The notes below the pieces were generated by a model. The model was not told the origin of the DNA, did not search any database, and was given only the letters and a program-made list of their open reading frames with translations. A program made the position numbers and the translations under genes. From positions 1 to 59,555 of the forward strand of contig JAFXSQ010000004.1 in the NCBI GenBank assembly GCA_017525525.1: a stretch of DNA of 59,555 nt, written 5' to 3'. Position 1 is the stretch's first letter. The number at the start of each line of letters is the position of its first letter. Shown here one piece after another: positions 8,891 through 17,617 of the stretch. This stretch comes from Lachnospiraceae bacterium. GTDB lineage: Bacteria > Bacillota > Clostridia > Lachnospirales > Lachnospiraceae.

Positions 8891-9001
8891 ACGCAGACCT
8901 CAATGCGAAGCGTTGAGGTGCCGGCCTTCGATGTCATAAGGAATCCACCGCAAGCGGTACCCCTTATGACGAAATGCGAGGGCTTGCGAAGCAACAGGAA
9001 G
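8891..9001. repeat. Module B, 111-bp structured repeat (copy B1)
   Basis: Three hairpins in a row: CCTCAATGC-GAA-GCGTTGAGG, the long GTCATAAGG...CCTTATGAC stem (8933-8970), and TTGCGAAGCAA near the end. By eye it is identical base for base to 56139-56249, and a diverged copy sits at 55186-55296. It has short open frames in both directions but looks like a structured element, not a gene. Confidence 0.8.
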
Positions 9002-9023
9002 AGTTTTAGAGAGGTTTTGAGAT

Positions 9024-10541
9024 ATGAGATATATAGCTTCCGGCGAGGAGATGGCCGGGATAGATGCTTACACAATAGATGAGATAGGCGTGCCGCAGCT
9101 TGTGCTTATGGAGCGTGCGGCTCTTTGTGTGTATGATTATATAAGAGAGCACTTCGATGAGGGAGCTAAGGTTCTCGTTGTGTGCGAGAGCGGCAACAAC
9201 GGCGGGGACGGTGTTGCCGTTGCAAGACTTTTGTTTCTTGGAGGCTTTGATGTGGAGCTGCACTTCATAGGCGGGCTTTCAAAGCAGTCGGAGGCCTTCA
9301 AGGTGCAGATGAACATGGCAAAGAAGCTTAAGATAAAGATGGCAGATGAGATAGTCAACTACGGTTATGACGTGGTTGTGGACGCTATATTCGGAGTCGG
9401 CTTAAAGCGCGCGGTCAGCGGGAAGCAGGCCGAGGCAGTCAAGCTTATGAACGGTATAGAGGGCTTTAAGCTTGCTGTGGATATGCCTACCGGAATAGAC
9501 ACGGATACCGGATTTATCTTAGGCACCGCATTTAAGGCGGATGTAACGCTGACCTTCGGATTGATGAAGACGGGACTTCTTTCGGGGATGGGCAATGAGT
9601 ATGCCGGAAAGGTAAAGGTTTGCGACATAGGTTTCCCGAAGCAGGCAGTTGATTATGTGAATCCGAGGCTTTATACATACGATTCTGATGAGATAGAGGA
9701 GCTGCTTCCCTTCAGAAGGGGAGACTCTCACAAGGGCAGCTTCGGCAGGGTCAGTGTGATTGGCGGGTCCTTTAATATGGCGGGCGCGCCCATGTTCGCT
9801 GCGGAAGCGGCTTACCGTATGGGCTGTGGCCTGGTAAGGGTGTGTACCGTGGATGCCAACAGGGAGATAGTTCAGACCAGACTTCCGGAGGCGGTTCTTA
9901 CCACCTTTGATCCGGAGGATCCCAATGATGTGAGAAGAGCGGTAAAGGATACCATAGACTGGTCGGATGTTATAGTTTTAGGACCGGGTCTTTCGAGAGA
10001 AGAATACGCGGCGCTTATCTTGGAAGGTGTGCTGCATGATTACGATAAAAAGCTTATTGTCGATGCTGACGGTCTGAATCTTCTTGCTAAGGTAAAGGAT
10101 CTTTTGCTTAAGACCAAAGCGGAGGTGGTGCTTACGCCGCATCTGGCCGAGATGTCAAGGCTTAACGGAGAGAAGATTGCGCATATTAAAGAGCATAAGT
10201 ATGAGATGGCGAAAGCATTTGCATCGGAGTATAAGTGTGTTGTGGCCTTAAAGGACGCAAGAACGGTTGTATCCGACGGCAGCAGACAAGCCTATCTTAA
10301 TACGACGGGCGACAACGGTATGGCTACGGGAGGCTCGGGAGATGTCTTAACCGGAATAATCGCCGGGCTTATGGCGCAGGGGCTTTCCGGTATGGAGGCG
10401 GCAAGCTTAGGCTCACTTCTCCACGGACTTGCGGGCGAGTCGGCTTCGCATGAAATGGGGCTGTACGGCGTGATTGCCGGTGACATAGTCAGAAATGTAT
10501 CGCGTGTTATCGAGAGATTTCGCGAGAGCGAGAAGGAATAG
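9024..10541 (+). CDS. nnrD: Bifunctional NAD(P)H-hydrate epimerase / ADP-dependent dehydratase
   Basis: 505 aa, near the usual length of the fused enzyme. The N-terminal half (~1-215) is the YjeF_N/NnrE epimerase, with ESGNNGGDGVAVARLL binding the hydrate and AVDMPTGIDTDTG further on. The C-terminal half (~220-505) is the ribokinase-like NnrD dehydratase with VLGPGLSR, DADGLNLL, LTPHLAEMSRL and the key GGSGDVLTGIIAG loop. Together they repair NADHX and NADPHX to NADH and NADPH in the cytosol. AGAGG precedes the ATG. Placement before alr is common in Firmicutes. The gap in front is filled by modules A and B, and a short 54-base gap leads to alr. Confidence 0.93.
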   Translation: MRYIASGEEMAGIDAYTIDEIGVPQLVLMERAALCVYDYIREHFDEGAKVLVVCESGNNGGDGVAVARLLFLGGFDVELHFIGGLSKQSEAFKVQMNMAKKLKIKMADEIVNYGYDVVVDAIFGVGLKRAVSGKQAEAVKLMNGIEGFKLAVDMPTGIDTDTGFILGTAFKADVTLTFGLMKTGLLSGMGNEYAGKVKVCDIGFPKQAVDYVNPRLYTYDSDEIEELLPFRRGDSHKGSFGRVSVIGGSFNMAGAPMFAAEAAYRMGCGLVRVCTVDANREIVQTRLPEAVLTTFDPEDPNDVRRAVKDTIDWSDVIVLGPGLSREEYAALILEGVLHDYDKKLIVDADGLNLLAKVKDLLLKTKAEVVLTPHLAEMSRLNGEKIAHIKEHKYEMAKAFASEYKCVVALKDARTVVSDGSRQAYLNTTGDNGMATGGSGDVLTGIIAGLMAQGLSGMEAASLGSLLHGLAGESASHEMGLYGVIAGDIVRNVSRVIERFRESEKE

Positions 10542-10595
10542 CAAAGCGATATTATTATAGTTTAAGAAAAAATGTCTGAAATGAGGAGGACAGCT

Positions 10596-11759
10596 ATGTC
10601 CGGAAGCATGGAATATAACAGAATATATGCGGCGATTGATATGGATGCGTTAAGGTTCAATGTGAGAAAGATGCAGTCCTTAAAGCCGGGCATGAAGACA
10701 CTGGTGGTAATCAAGGCGGATGCATACGGCCACGGCGCCGTGGAGATAGCAAGACGCATAGACTCATTGGCCGATTACTACGGGGTCGCAACGATAGACG
10801 AGGCGGAGGAATTAAGGCTTGCGGGTGTAAACAAGCCAATACTTATAATAGGTTACACGGCCTCCGAGGACTTCGACAGACTGCTGAAGTACGATATAAC
10901 CCAGGCAGTTTACGATGTGAGCGAATGCGAGAAGCTTTCGTGGATGGCGCTTTCCAAGGGCAGGACAGCGAAGGTTCACATCAAGGTTGACACCGGAATG
11001 AGCAGGATAGGCTTCCCTGCGGACGAAAACGGTGTTAAAGAGGCGATAAAGCTTAAAAATATGAAGGGACTTTGCATAGAGGGAATATTTACTCATTATG
11101 CGAAGGCCGACGAGATGGACAAGTCTTACGCTAAGAAGCAGAAGGACAGGTTCCTTTCGTTCATACACGGTATGGAGGAGAGGGGCGTTGAATTTGCTAT
11201 TAAGCACATAGACAACAGCGCCGGAACCATGGAGCTTCCGGACAAGGAATTCGACATGTTCAGGATGGGCATAGTGACCTACGGCCTGTACCCGTCGGAT
11301 GAGGTTTCGAAGGACATAGAGATAAGACCGGTAATGAGCTTGAAGTGCCATGTTGCGCATGTGAAGACGGTACCGGCAGGAGTCGGAGTAAGCTACGGCT
11401 GGACATACGTAACCTGCCGTGACACGAGGATTGCGACCATAACCTGCGGTTATGCGGACGGTTATCCGAGAGCTCTTTCCAATCAGGGAAGAGTTCTGAT
11501 ACACGGTGAGTACGCTCCGATTATAGGGCGCGTCTGCATGGATCAGATTATGGTGGATGTAAGTGAGATTCCGGATGTTAAGGTGGGAGACGAGGTAACG
11601 CTCATCGGACGCGAAGGAAAAAATGTGATTACCATGGAGGAGGTAGCGGCGCCCGCCGCAAGCTTTAATTATGAGCTTTGCTGCAACATTGCGCGTCGTG
11701 TCCCGAGGGTTTATTATGAAAAGGGACAGGCTGTCGCCGTAGTGAATTATCTGGTGTAA
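10596..11759 (+). CDS. alr: Alanine racemase
   Basis: 387 aa from the ATG at 10596, chosen because AGGAGGA lies 5 bases upstream; an upstream in-frame ATG at 10572 has no such signal. PLP-dependent racemase that supplies D-alanine for peptidoglycan. VIKADAYGHG carries the PLP lysine (Lys40), GVSYGWTY the likely catalytic Tyr from the opposite subunit, and GYADGYPR and GRVCMDQIMVD are family motifs. Fold type III barrel plus C-terminal beta domain are expected from the family. It sits between nnrD and a CBS protein on the same strand. A remnant of module A begins just after the stop. Confidence 0.95.
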   Translation: MSGSMEYNRIYAAIDMDALRFNVRKMQSLKPGMKTLVVIKADAYGHGAVEIARRIDSLADYYGVATIDEAEELRLAGVNKPILIIGYTASEDFDRLLKYDITQAVYDVSECEKLSWMALSKGRTAKVHIKVDTGMSRIGFPADENGVKEAIKLKNMKGLCIEGIFTHYAKADEMDKSYAKKQKDRFLSFIHGMEERGVEFAIKHIDNSAGTMELPDKEFDMFRMGIVTYGLYPSDEVSKDIEIRPVMSLKCHVAHVKTVPAGVGVSYGWTYVTCRDTRIATITCGYADGYPRALSNQGRVLIHGEYAPIIGRVCMDQIMVDVSEIPDVKVGDEVTLIGREGKNVITMEEVAAPAASFNYELCCNIARRVPRVYYEKGQAVAVVNYLV

Positions 11760-11762
11760 TAC

Positions 11763-11789
11763 GATTCTTCGCTGCGTTCAGGATGACAC
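11763..11789. repeat. Module A remnant (copy A3)
   Basis: GATTCTTCGCTGCGTTCAGG followed by ATGACAC is the reverse complement of the GTGTCAT-CTGA-CG-AGCGAAGAATC pattern, a few bases after the alr stop. Confidence 0.6.
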
Positions 11790-11818
11790 TTGCAAGTTGC
11801 TAAATATGTGAGAATAAT

Positions 11819-12625
11819 ATGAAGATTTTTAGTAAGAATAAAACTGCAGAAGACCGCATGGAGGAGGAAATACTCTCCATAGTCGAGGAAAACCACGAAC
11901 AGGGCGTGATTGAGGACAATGAGGCGGAGATGATCTCGAATATATTCGAGTTTTCGGACAAGATGGCGAAGGATGTCATGACCAACCGTCAGAGGATTTG
12001 CGCTATGGAGCTTCCGATGACTGTGTCGGAGGCGTTGCATTTTGCTCTCGACAATTCATTTTCCAGGTACCCGGTCTACGAGGAGGACTTAGATAACATC
12101 AAGGGCATAGTCCACCTGCGCGGGCTTATGGAGAGCTACCTCGAGCATCCGGATGCGGAGCTTGCGGATATCTTGGACGAGGCAAAATTCATACATCCTA
12201 CCTACGACATAGGCAAGCTTTTGGAGGATATGCAGAGGGACAAGGTGCATATGTCCATCGTGGTAGATGAATACGGTCAGACCGACGGATTGGTTACCAT
12301 GGAGGATATAATTGAGGAGATAGTGGGCAATATTTCCGATGAGTATGATGAGATAACCGTGGAGATGAAGGAGCTTTCCGACGGAACCTTCGTTATGAAG
12401 GGAGAGGCGGAGCTTGTGGATGTTAGCGATGCCTTAGACCTCGAATTTCCGGATGAGGATATAGACACGCTGAACGGCTTTTTGCTGTATAAACTCGGGC
12501 ATCTGCCGAAGGATGATGAAAAAATTGAGATACTTTATGAAGATTACCTCTTTACACCGGTAAAGATTAAGGATAATATGATAAAGCTTGTTAAAGTGAT
12601 AAAGAAAGAAGATTCTTCGGGCTAA
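11819..12625 (+). CDS. CBS-pair / CorC-HlyC domain protein without a membrane domain
   Basis: 268 aa. Residues ~45-170 form two CBS domains (VMTNRQRICAMELPMTVSEA ... DKVHMSIVVDEYGQTDGLVT), and ~180-262 the CorC/HlyC transporter-associated domain (DTLNGFLLYKLGHLP). Family members with an N-terminal DUF21 membrane domain are linked to Mg2+/Co2+ transport; here that domain is missing, as in soluble CorC-like proteins. Ribosome binding is weak (GTGAGAAT), and the promoter side carries the A3 remnant. The last codons (GAA-GAT-TCT-TCG-GGC-TAA) come from a module A copy, so the repeat supplies the C-terminus EDSSG and the stop. Confidence 0.85.
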   Translation: MKIFSKNKTAEDRMEEEILSIVEENHEQGVIEDNEAEMISNIFEFSDKMAKDVMTNRQRICAMELPMTVSEALHFALDNSFSRYPVYEEDLDNIKGIVHLRGLMESYLEHPDAELADILDEAKFIHPTYDIGKLLEDMQRDKVHMSIVVDEYGQTDGLVTMEDIIEEIVGNISDEYDEITVEMKELSDGTFVMKGEAELVDVSDALDLEFPDEDIDTLNGFLLYKLGHLPKDDEKIEILYEDYLFTPVKIKDNMIKLVKVIKKEDSSG

Positions 12626-12676
12626 AGAGGTAGTATTGACACGAGACATGTCTTACGCTAAGTGAAGAAACTTAAG
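12609..12676. repeat. Module A (copy A4) overlapping the end of a gene
   Basis: AAGATTCTTCGGGCTAAAGA, then TTGACACGAGACATGTC and AAGTGAAGAAACTTAAG. The left arm is translated as the end of the CBS protein. Confidence 0.7.
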
Positions 12677-12701
12677 AATGAATTTAAAAGGAGTATATGA
12701 A

Positions 12702-13445
12702 ATGTCAGGACATTCAAAATTCGCGAACATTAAGCACAAGAAGGAGAAGAACGATGCGGCTAAGGGCAAGATATTCACGATTATCGGTCGTGAGATAGCC
12801 GTTGCTGTAAAGGAGGGAGGAGCGGATCCTGCAAACAACAGCAAGCTCCGTGATGTAATAGCAAAGGCAAAGGCTAACAACATGCCCAACGATACCATTG
12901 ACAGAGGTATCAAGAAGGCAGCCGGCGATGCCGATGCGGTAAACTATGTAAACATTACTTACGAGGGATACGGTCCGAACGGCTCCGCGATAATCGTAAA
13001 TGCGCTTACCGACAACAAGAACCGTACCGCGGCAAATGTCAGGAATGCATTTACAAAGGGCGGCGGAAATGTGGGAACCACAGGATGTGTGTCTTACATG
13101 TTTGACGAAAAGGGTCAGATTATCATAGACAGATCCGAAGTAAAGATGGATGCTGATGAGCTGATGATGCTTGCGCTCGATGCAGGCGCAGAGGATTTCT
13201 CTGAGGAGGAGGACAGCTTCGAGATCACAACGGCTCCGGCTGACTTCTCTCAGGTAAGAGAGGCTCTCGAGAAGGAGGGTATCGCCATGGCTGAGGCTGA
13301 TGTGACCATGATTCCTCAGAATTATGTTGATATCACTGACGAAGAGGATATAAAGAAATTCAACCGTATCATAGACCTGCTTGATGAGGATGATGATGTG
13401 CAGGATGTGTACCACAATGCAAACCTGCCTGACGAAGAGGAGTAA
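12702..13445 (+). CDS. yebC: YebC/PmpR-family DNA- or ribosome-associated protein
   Basis: 247 aa from the ATG at 12702 (AAAAGGAG 8 bases upstream). It opens with the family signature [20 protein letters not shown] (usual: MAGHSKWANIKHRK...), followed by [12 protein letters not shown] and [12 protein letters not shown]. The family forms a three-domain protein described as a transcriptional regulator and, more recently, as a factor easing ribosome stalling. Length and order are normal. The antiporter gene starts 3 bases after the stop, so both are likely on one message. Confidence 0.93.
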   Translation: MSGHSKFANIKHKKEKNDAAKGKIFTIIGREIAVAVKEGGADPANNSKLRDVIAKAKANNMPNDTIDRGIKKAAGDADAVNYVNITYEGYGPNGSAIIVNALTDNKNRTAANVRNAFTKGGGNVGTTGCVSYMFDEKGQIIIDRSEVKMDADELMMLALDAGAEDFSEEEDSFEITTAPADFSQVREALEKEGIAMAEADVTMIPQNYVDITDEEDIKKFNRIIDLLDEDDDVQDVYHNANLPDEEE

Positions 13446-13447
13446 GA

Positions 13448-14431
13448 ATGTCTACTGTATTAAACATTTTTCTACTTATAGTTGGATTCGTTGCTCTTAT
13501 CAAGGGCGCGGATATGTTTGTTGACGGAAGCGCCGCATTGGCCAAGAACTTTAAAGTCCCGGGAGTTATCATCGGACTTACGATTGTGGCAATGGGAACC
13601 TCGGCTCCCGAGCTTGCGGTAAGCGTGTCCGCTGCGGCTAAGGGTTCTAACGCCATAGCCATAAGCAATGTTGTAGGTTCAAACCTCTTCAATATGCTTG
13701 TGGTGCTGGGTGTGTGTGCACTCATTTCGACTGTGCCTGTCGACAAGGCTATCATAAAGAGGGACTTTCCATTCAATGTAATACTTACGGTATTACTGTT
13801 CCTTTTCCCGTCGATAAAGCTTATCACGGGTGGTGAGCTTTTCTCAACTCCGATGTCCACGGAGGATGCGGGAATTCTGGCACGCTGGGCCGGAATTCTC
13901 TTCCTGGTGCTTTTCGTGGCTTACATAGGATATTTGATCTATGATGCAAGGAAGAACCGCGTGGAGGATGAGGACGAGATAAAGACCATGCCATACTGGA
14001 AGTGCGCGGTGTTCATTGTAGTCGGTATCGCGTGCATCGTAGCCGGCGGTCAGCTCGTAGTCGAGAATGCCAAGGCAATCGCCAGAACCTTCGGCATGTC
14101 GGAGACTCTAATCGGACTTACGATAATTGCAGTGGGAACCTCACTCCCCGAGCTTGTGACTTCGGTTGTAGCGGCAAAGAAGGGTGAGAACGGACTTGCA
14201 GTGGGCAATGTGGTCGGTTCCAATATCTTCAACATTCTGTTGATTTTAGGCGCTTCGGCAACCATCCACCCGATAGTTGTAAGCATGGAGACAATCTTTG
14301 ATCTCGGCTTACTTGTTATATTTACGATTATAACTTATGTATTATCATTTAATAAAAAAATTAGTCGCGCAGAAGGCGCATTTATGCTTATAGCATATAT
14401 CGCTGAGGTAGTCTTCGCAGCTATGAGATAA
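13448..14431 (+). CDS. Na+/Ca2+ antiporter of the CaCA family (YrbG-like)
   Basis: 327 aa integral membrane protein with about ten TM segments in two inverted halves. Each half bears the alpha-repeat: GTSAPELAVSVSAA followed by SNVVGSNLFNMLVVLG, and GTSLPELVTSVVAA followed by GNVVGSNIFNILLILG. The acidic residues in these repeats bind the cations. Cytoplasmic-membrane calcium/sodium exchange is the family role; the exact ion is not determined. GAGGAG at the end of the preceding gene is its ribosome binding site. The 111 bases after it show no gene and no clear terminator. Confidence 0.92.
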   Translation: MSTVLNIFLLIVGFVALIKGADMFVDGSAALAKNFKVPGVIIGLTIVAMGTSAPELAVSVSAAAKGSNAIAISNVVGSNLFNMLVVLGVCALISTVPVDKAIIKRDFPFNVILTVLLFLFPSIKLITGGELFSTPMSTEDAGILARWAGILFLVLFVAYIGYLIYDARKNRVEDEDEIKTMPYWKCAVFIVVGIACIVAGGQLVVENAKAIARTFGMSETLIGLTIIAVGTSLPELVTSVVAAKKGENGLAVGNVVGSNIFNILLILGASATIHPIVVSMETIFDLGLLVIFTIITYVLSFNKKISRAEGAFMLIAYIAEVVFAAMR

Positions 14432-14542
14432 TCTTAAACATAGCAATCATCATAGCGACGAGATAAACCAAAATCATAGTAAGCGCTGGGTAAAAACTAT
14501 ATTCTCGGCGCGTAGCAGTCGCTTCAGTCTAGGAGAAATAGT

Positions 14543-15550
14543 ATGGGTTTTGTCATAACACTGATAATTCTATATAACATATTCGGCAAATCAAACCCGA
14601 AGGTCTATCACAAGGTTCACAGCGATCTTCCGAAGATCATCGGCGGTCTGATCGCGCTGTCGATTTTCGGCTCGGCGATTCCGGCTCTGCTCGGAGCGGG
14701 AATCGGGCTGTTGGTTGCTTTCTCTCCGTTTATTGCAATTGGCTGGCTGATCAAAACTCTTTCGGGTAACAAGAAGCGCGCCTTACAGTATGAGGAATCC
14801 AAGTATACCGGCAGGAGCGGCGGCACAAGCATGTCCTTTGAAAACAAGCTTAAAACTCCGCTTCCGAAGTCGGTAAGAAAACGACGCAAGATAGTGGATA
14901 AGTTCAACAAGCGCTTCGAACTAAATCTGACGGATGCTGAGGTAGACAGAATCGTAGATGCTTCCTACGCTTCGATTGAGTGGGAAGTCGAAATCTACGC
15001 CATGACCAAAGAGTTGACCACTATAAATGAGTGGTACAGGGGCCAGACGGCTTTCGTCCGCGCCTATATGAAGGCCTTTTACGTACAGCAGATATCCTCC
15101 GATTTTGCTATGCAGGAGAGGATATGCTTCGAGGCATTTGACCAAATCATGCGTGAGACGAAGCCTGAGCGCTTTGCTTCGATAGATGCCTGCGTGACGT
15201 ACATCAACAACACCTTTATGACGGGCTTCGACGAGCAGACCTTTATGATTGCTTACAGATACCTTGAGAAGAAGGGCAGGAGGTACAAGCTTCCGCAGCT
15301 CGGTGTGGCAAGGAATGACGGCGGTCTCTCGGATCTTATGAGCAAGTATGACGGTGATGACATCTATGATACTGCTTCCGCATATGACGAGATGAGCATG
15401 GATGATCTTGCGCAGCAGTATGACAGCATGGATGCGAACAATCCGGTTCTTTCGGAAAGTGATGTTGAGGTGATACCTCCTACAAGAAACTTCCCGGATA
15501 AGCAGCCGGAGCCGGAGAAGAGAAGAGCCACAACCTACAGGGGAAGATAA
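14543..15550 (+). CDS. Membrane-associated protein of unknown function at the head of the MoxR operon
   Basis: 335 aa. Start backed by TAGGAGAAAT. Residues ~1-15 are hydrophobic, and ~30-75 (IIGGLIALSIFGSAIPALL ... VAFSPFIAIGWLIKTL) form two close TM helices. The rest is soluble, mostly helical, with a basic stretch (KSVRKRRKIVDKFNKRF, ~113-130) and an acidic, Asp/Met-rich segment before a Pro/Arg-rich end. I do not recognise a family. Its stop overlaps the moxR start by one base (TAATG), so it is probably translationally coupled to the MoxR/DUF58 genes and takes part in the same envelope-related process. Confidence 0.75.
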   Translation: MGFVITLIILYNIFGKSNPKVYHKVHSDLPKIIGGLIALSIFGSAIPALLGAGIGLLVAFSPFIAIGWLIKTLSGNKKRALQYEESKYTGRSGGTSMSFENKLKTPLPKSVRKRRKIVDKFNKRFELNLTDAEVDRIVDASYASIEWEVEIYAMTKELTTINEWYRGQTAFVRAYMKAFYVQQISSDFAMQERICFEAFDQIMRETKPERFASIDACVTYINNTFMTGFDEQTFMIAYRYLEKKGRRYKLPQLGVARNDGGLSDLMSKYDGDDIYDTASAYDEMSMDDLAQQYDSMDANNPVLSESDVEVIPPTRNFPDKQPEPEKRRATTYRGR

Positions 15551-16494
15551 TGGACGTACAGAAGATAAGGGAAAAGTCCGAGAGCTTCGTGAAGGAGGCT
15601 TCCTCGGTTATAGTGGGCAAGGATGAGGAGATAAGACTTCTTCTGACAGCGCTTTATTCGGGCGGGCATGTGCTTATAGAGGACCTTCCGGGCACCGGTA
15701 AGACCATGCTGGCAAGAACGGTAAGCGCTCTTCTTTCGGGAGAGATGCGGCGCATACAGTTCACTCCGGATCTTATGCCGTCGGATGTGACGGGACTTAA
15801 TATCTATAATCAAAAGAGCGGGGAGTTCGTGCTTGTCAAGGGACCTATATTCACGGATATTCTGCTTGCTGACGAGATAAACAGGGCAACTCCGAGAACC
15901 CAGTCGGCTCTGCTTGAGGCGATGCAGGAAAGGCAGGTCACGATAGACGGAAAAAGGCTTCCTCTTGCCGATACATTTATGGTAATCGCTACTCAAAACC
16001 CGGTGGAGACCACGGGTACTTATCCGCTCCCCGAGGCGCAGCTTGACCGTTTTACCATGAAGCTTTCTTTAGGAAGGCTTTCGGAGGAGGACGAATTAAA
16101 GCTTATAGACAGGTTTATGAATGATGAACCTATAGCGCGTCTTGAACCGGTTATGAGTTCGGAAACGCTTGCGAAGATACAAAAGAGTGTAAAAGGAGTA
16201 CATGTTCACGAGGCATGCCGCAGGTATGTGGTTAAGCTTGCGAATGCCACTCGTGAGAGCTCGGGCTTTAAGAGCGGAGTGAGCGGCAGGGCAGTGCTTG
16301 CGCTGGTTGCCTGCGCGCAGAGCTATGCAGCCTTAAAAGGGCGTGAGTTCGTAACTCCGGATGATATAAAGTACCTGGCGCCATTTGTATGGGCGCACAG
16401 ACTCTCGGGAACGGGGCTTAAAAGCGAGAGCGTAAAGCTGCTTAACAACCTGATCAAGGGCGTTGAAGCTCCCGTGGAGGAATGGAGCAGATAA
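15550..16494 (+). CDS. MoxR-family AAA+ ATPase
   Basis: 314 aa, typical length. Walker A EDLPGTGKTML, Walker B ILLADEINRA, the MoxR-typical ATQNPVE sensor-1 region and PEAQLDRF, then the C-terminal lid with SGRAVLALV. MoxR ATPases act as chaperone-like machines for maturing protein complexes, commonly encoded with DUF58 and transglutaminase/DUF4129 membrane proteins, as here. The start overlaps the previous stop; the next gene begins 1 base after its stop. Confidence 0.93.
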   Translation: MDVQKIREKSESFVKEASSVIVGKDEEIRLLLTALYSGGHVLIEDLPGTGKTMLARTVSALLSGEMRRIQFTPDLMPSDVTGLNIYNQKSGEFVLVKGPIFTDILLADEINRATPRTQSALLEAMQERQVTIDGKRLPLADTFMVIATQNPVETTGTYPLPEAQLDRFTMKLSLGRLSEEDELKLIDRFMNDEPIARLEPVMSSETLAKIQKSVKGVHVHEACRRYVVKLANATRESSGFKSGVSGRAVLALVACAQSYAALKGREFVTPDDIKYLAPFVWAHRLSGTGLKSESVKLLNNLIKGVEAPVEEWSR

Positions 16495-16495
16495 A

Positions 16496-17617
16496 ATGCA
16501 GCTGGTTGTAGCGGTTTTTATCGGAATAATAGTATACGCAATACAGAGCAGGCTCTACAGAAGGTTGTGGGATCACAAGCTTTTTGTGGAGCTTAATTTT
16601 AATGAGGAATATGTTGTCGCAGGCGGCAGCGGAACGCTTACGGAATGCGTGACGAATGCCAAGAAGCTTCCGCTTCCGATATTGCATGTGAAGTTCTCGG
16701 CACCGAAAAGCTTTACATTTGAGGATGCGGCTAACTCTTCGGTGACGGACTACTATCACAGGAACGATGTCTATTCCGTTATGGGAGAGCAGAGGATAAA
16801 GAGAACCTTCGCCTTTAAGGCGGGAAAGCGGGGATATTATTCCATATCGGCTATGAATATAATATCAAAGTCCCTCTTTTTGAACGGAACTTTCGCCAAG
16901 ACGGATGACTGCGACACCTGTATCTATGTGCTGCCGGAGAAGCTGACCATCGAAGCGGGAAGGGAGCTTATTGCTACCGTGACGGGAGAGATACAGGCGC
17001 GAAGAAGCTTGGTAGAGGATCCGTTTTTGTTCAGGGGCATGAGAGAGTATATGAGCACCGATCCTGTGAGGAGCATAAACTGGAAGGCCTCGGCAAGACA
17101 GGAAAGCCCTATTGTTAATCTGTATGGCTATACTGCGGAACACAGGGTAAAGCTGATGCTCAATGTGGAGCCGAACGTGATGGTGAGGGCGGACTACATG
17201 TATGAGCTGTGTGTGTCACTCGCAAGTACGCTTGCATGCAAACTGATCGAAACGGGCGTGCCGGTTGAAATAGTGTCTAACGGTTTAGACGAATTGACTA
17301 ATGAAACAGGCACTGTTGAGTGGGGAGCTTCAAAGGAGCACGAGCTTACCTGCGACAGATACTTGGCCAGAATTAACGGCAGCGCAGGACAGGAATACTT
17401 CAACGGTCTTCTTCGGGATGAACTTAAAGCGGCTGACAGCTCGATAACTTATGTAATTATCTCCTCATATATGAAGGAGGACATGGTAAGCTTGCTTGAT
17501 GCAATGACTGCGGCCGGCGCAGACCTTTACATGATAGCTCCGTATTTTGATATAGATGACGCGAGGGTAGTCAGAGATTACATAAGAGGAATGGAGGTGA
17601 AGCTTGATGAAGCGTAG
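16496..17617 (+). CDS. DUF58 protein (VWA-like fold, N-terminal membrane segment)
   Basis: 373 aa from the ATG at 16496; GGAG lies 9 bases upstream, and an earlier TTG in frame lacks one. Residues ~2-17 are hydrophobic (LVVAVFIGIIVYAIQS), followed by a beta-rich region. The hallmark DUF58 motif FLFRGMREY..TDPVRSINWKASAR lies at ~178-205, and a VWA-like end follows. DUF58 proteins are the regular partners of MoxR ATPases. The end overlaps the next start by 11 bases. Confidence 0.88.
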   Translation: MQLVVAVFIGIIVYAIQSRLYRRLWDHKLFVELNFNEEYVVAGGSGTLTECVTNAKKLPLPILHVKFSAPKSFTFEDAANSSVTDYYHRNDVYSVMGEQRIKRTFAFKAGKRGYYSISAMNIISKSLFLNGTFAKTDDCDTCIYVLPEKLTIEAGRELIATVTGEIQARRSLVEDPFLFRGMREYMSTDPVRSINWKASARQESPIVNLYGYTAEHRVKLMLNVEPNVMVRADYMYELCVSLASTLACKLIETGVPVEIVSNGLDELTNETGTVEWGASKEHELTCDRYLARINGSAGQEYFNGLLRDELKAADSSITYVIISSYMKEDMVSLLDAMTAAGADLYMIAPYFDIDDARVVRDYIRGMEVKLDEA

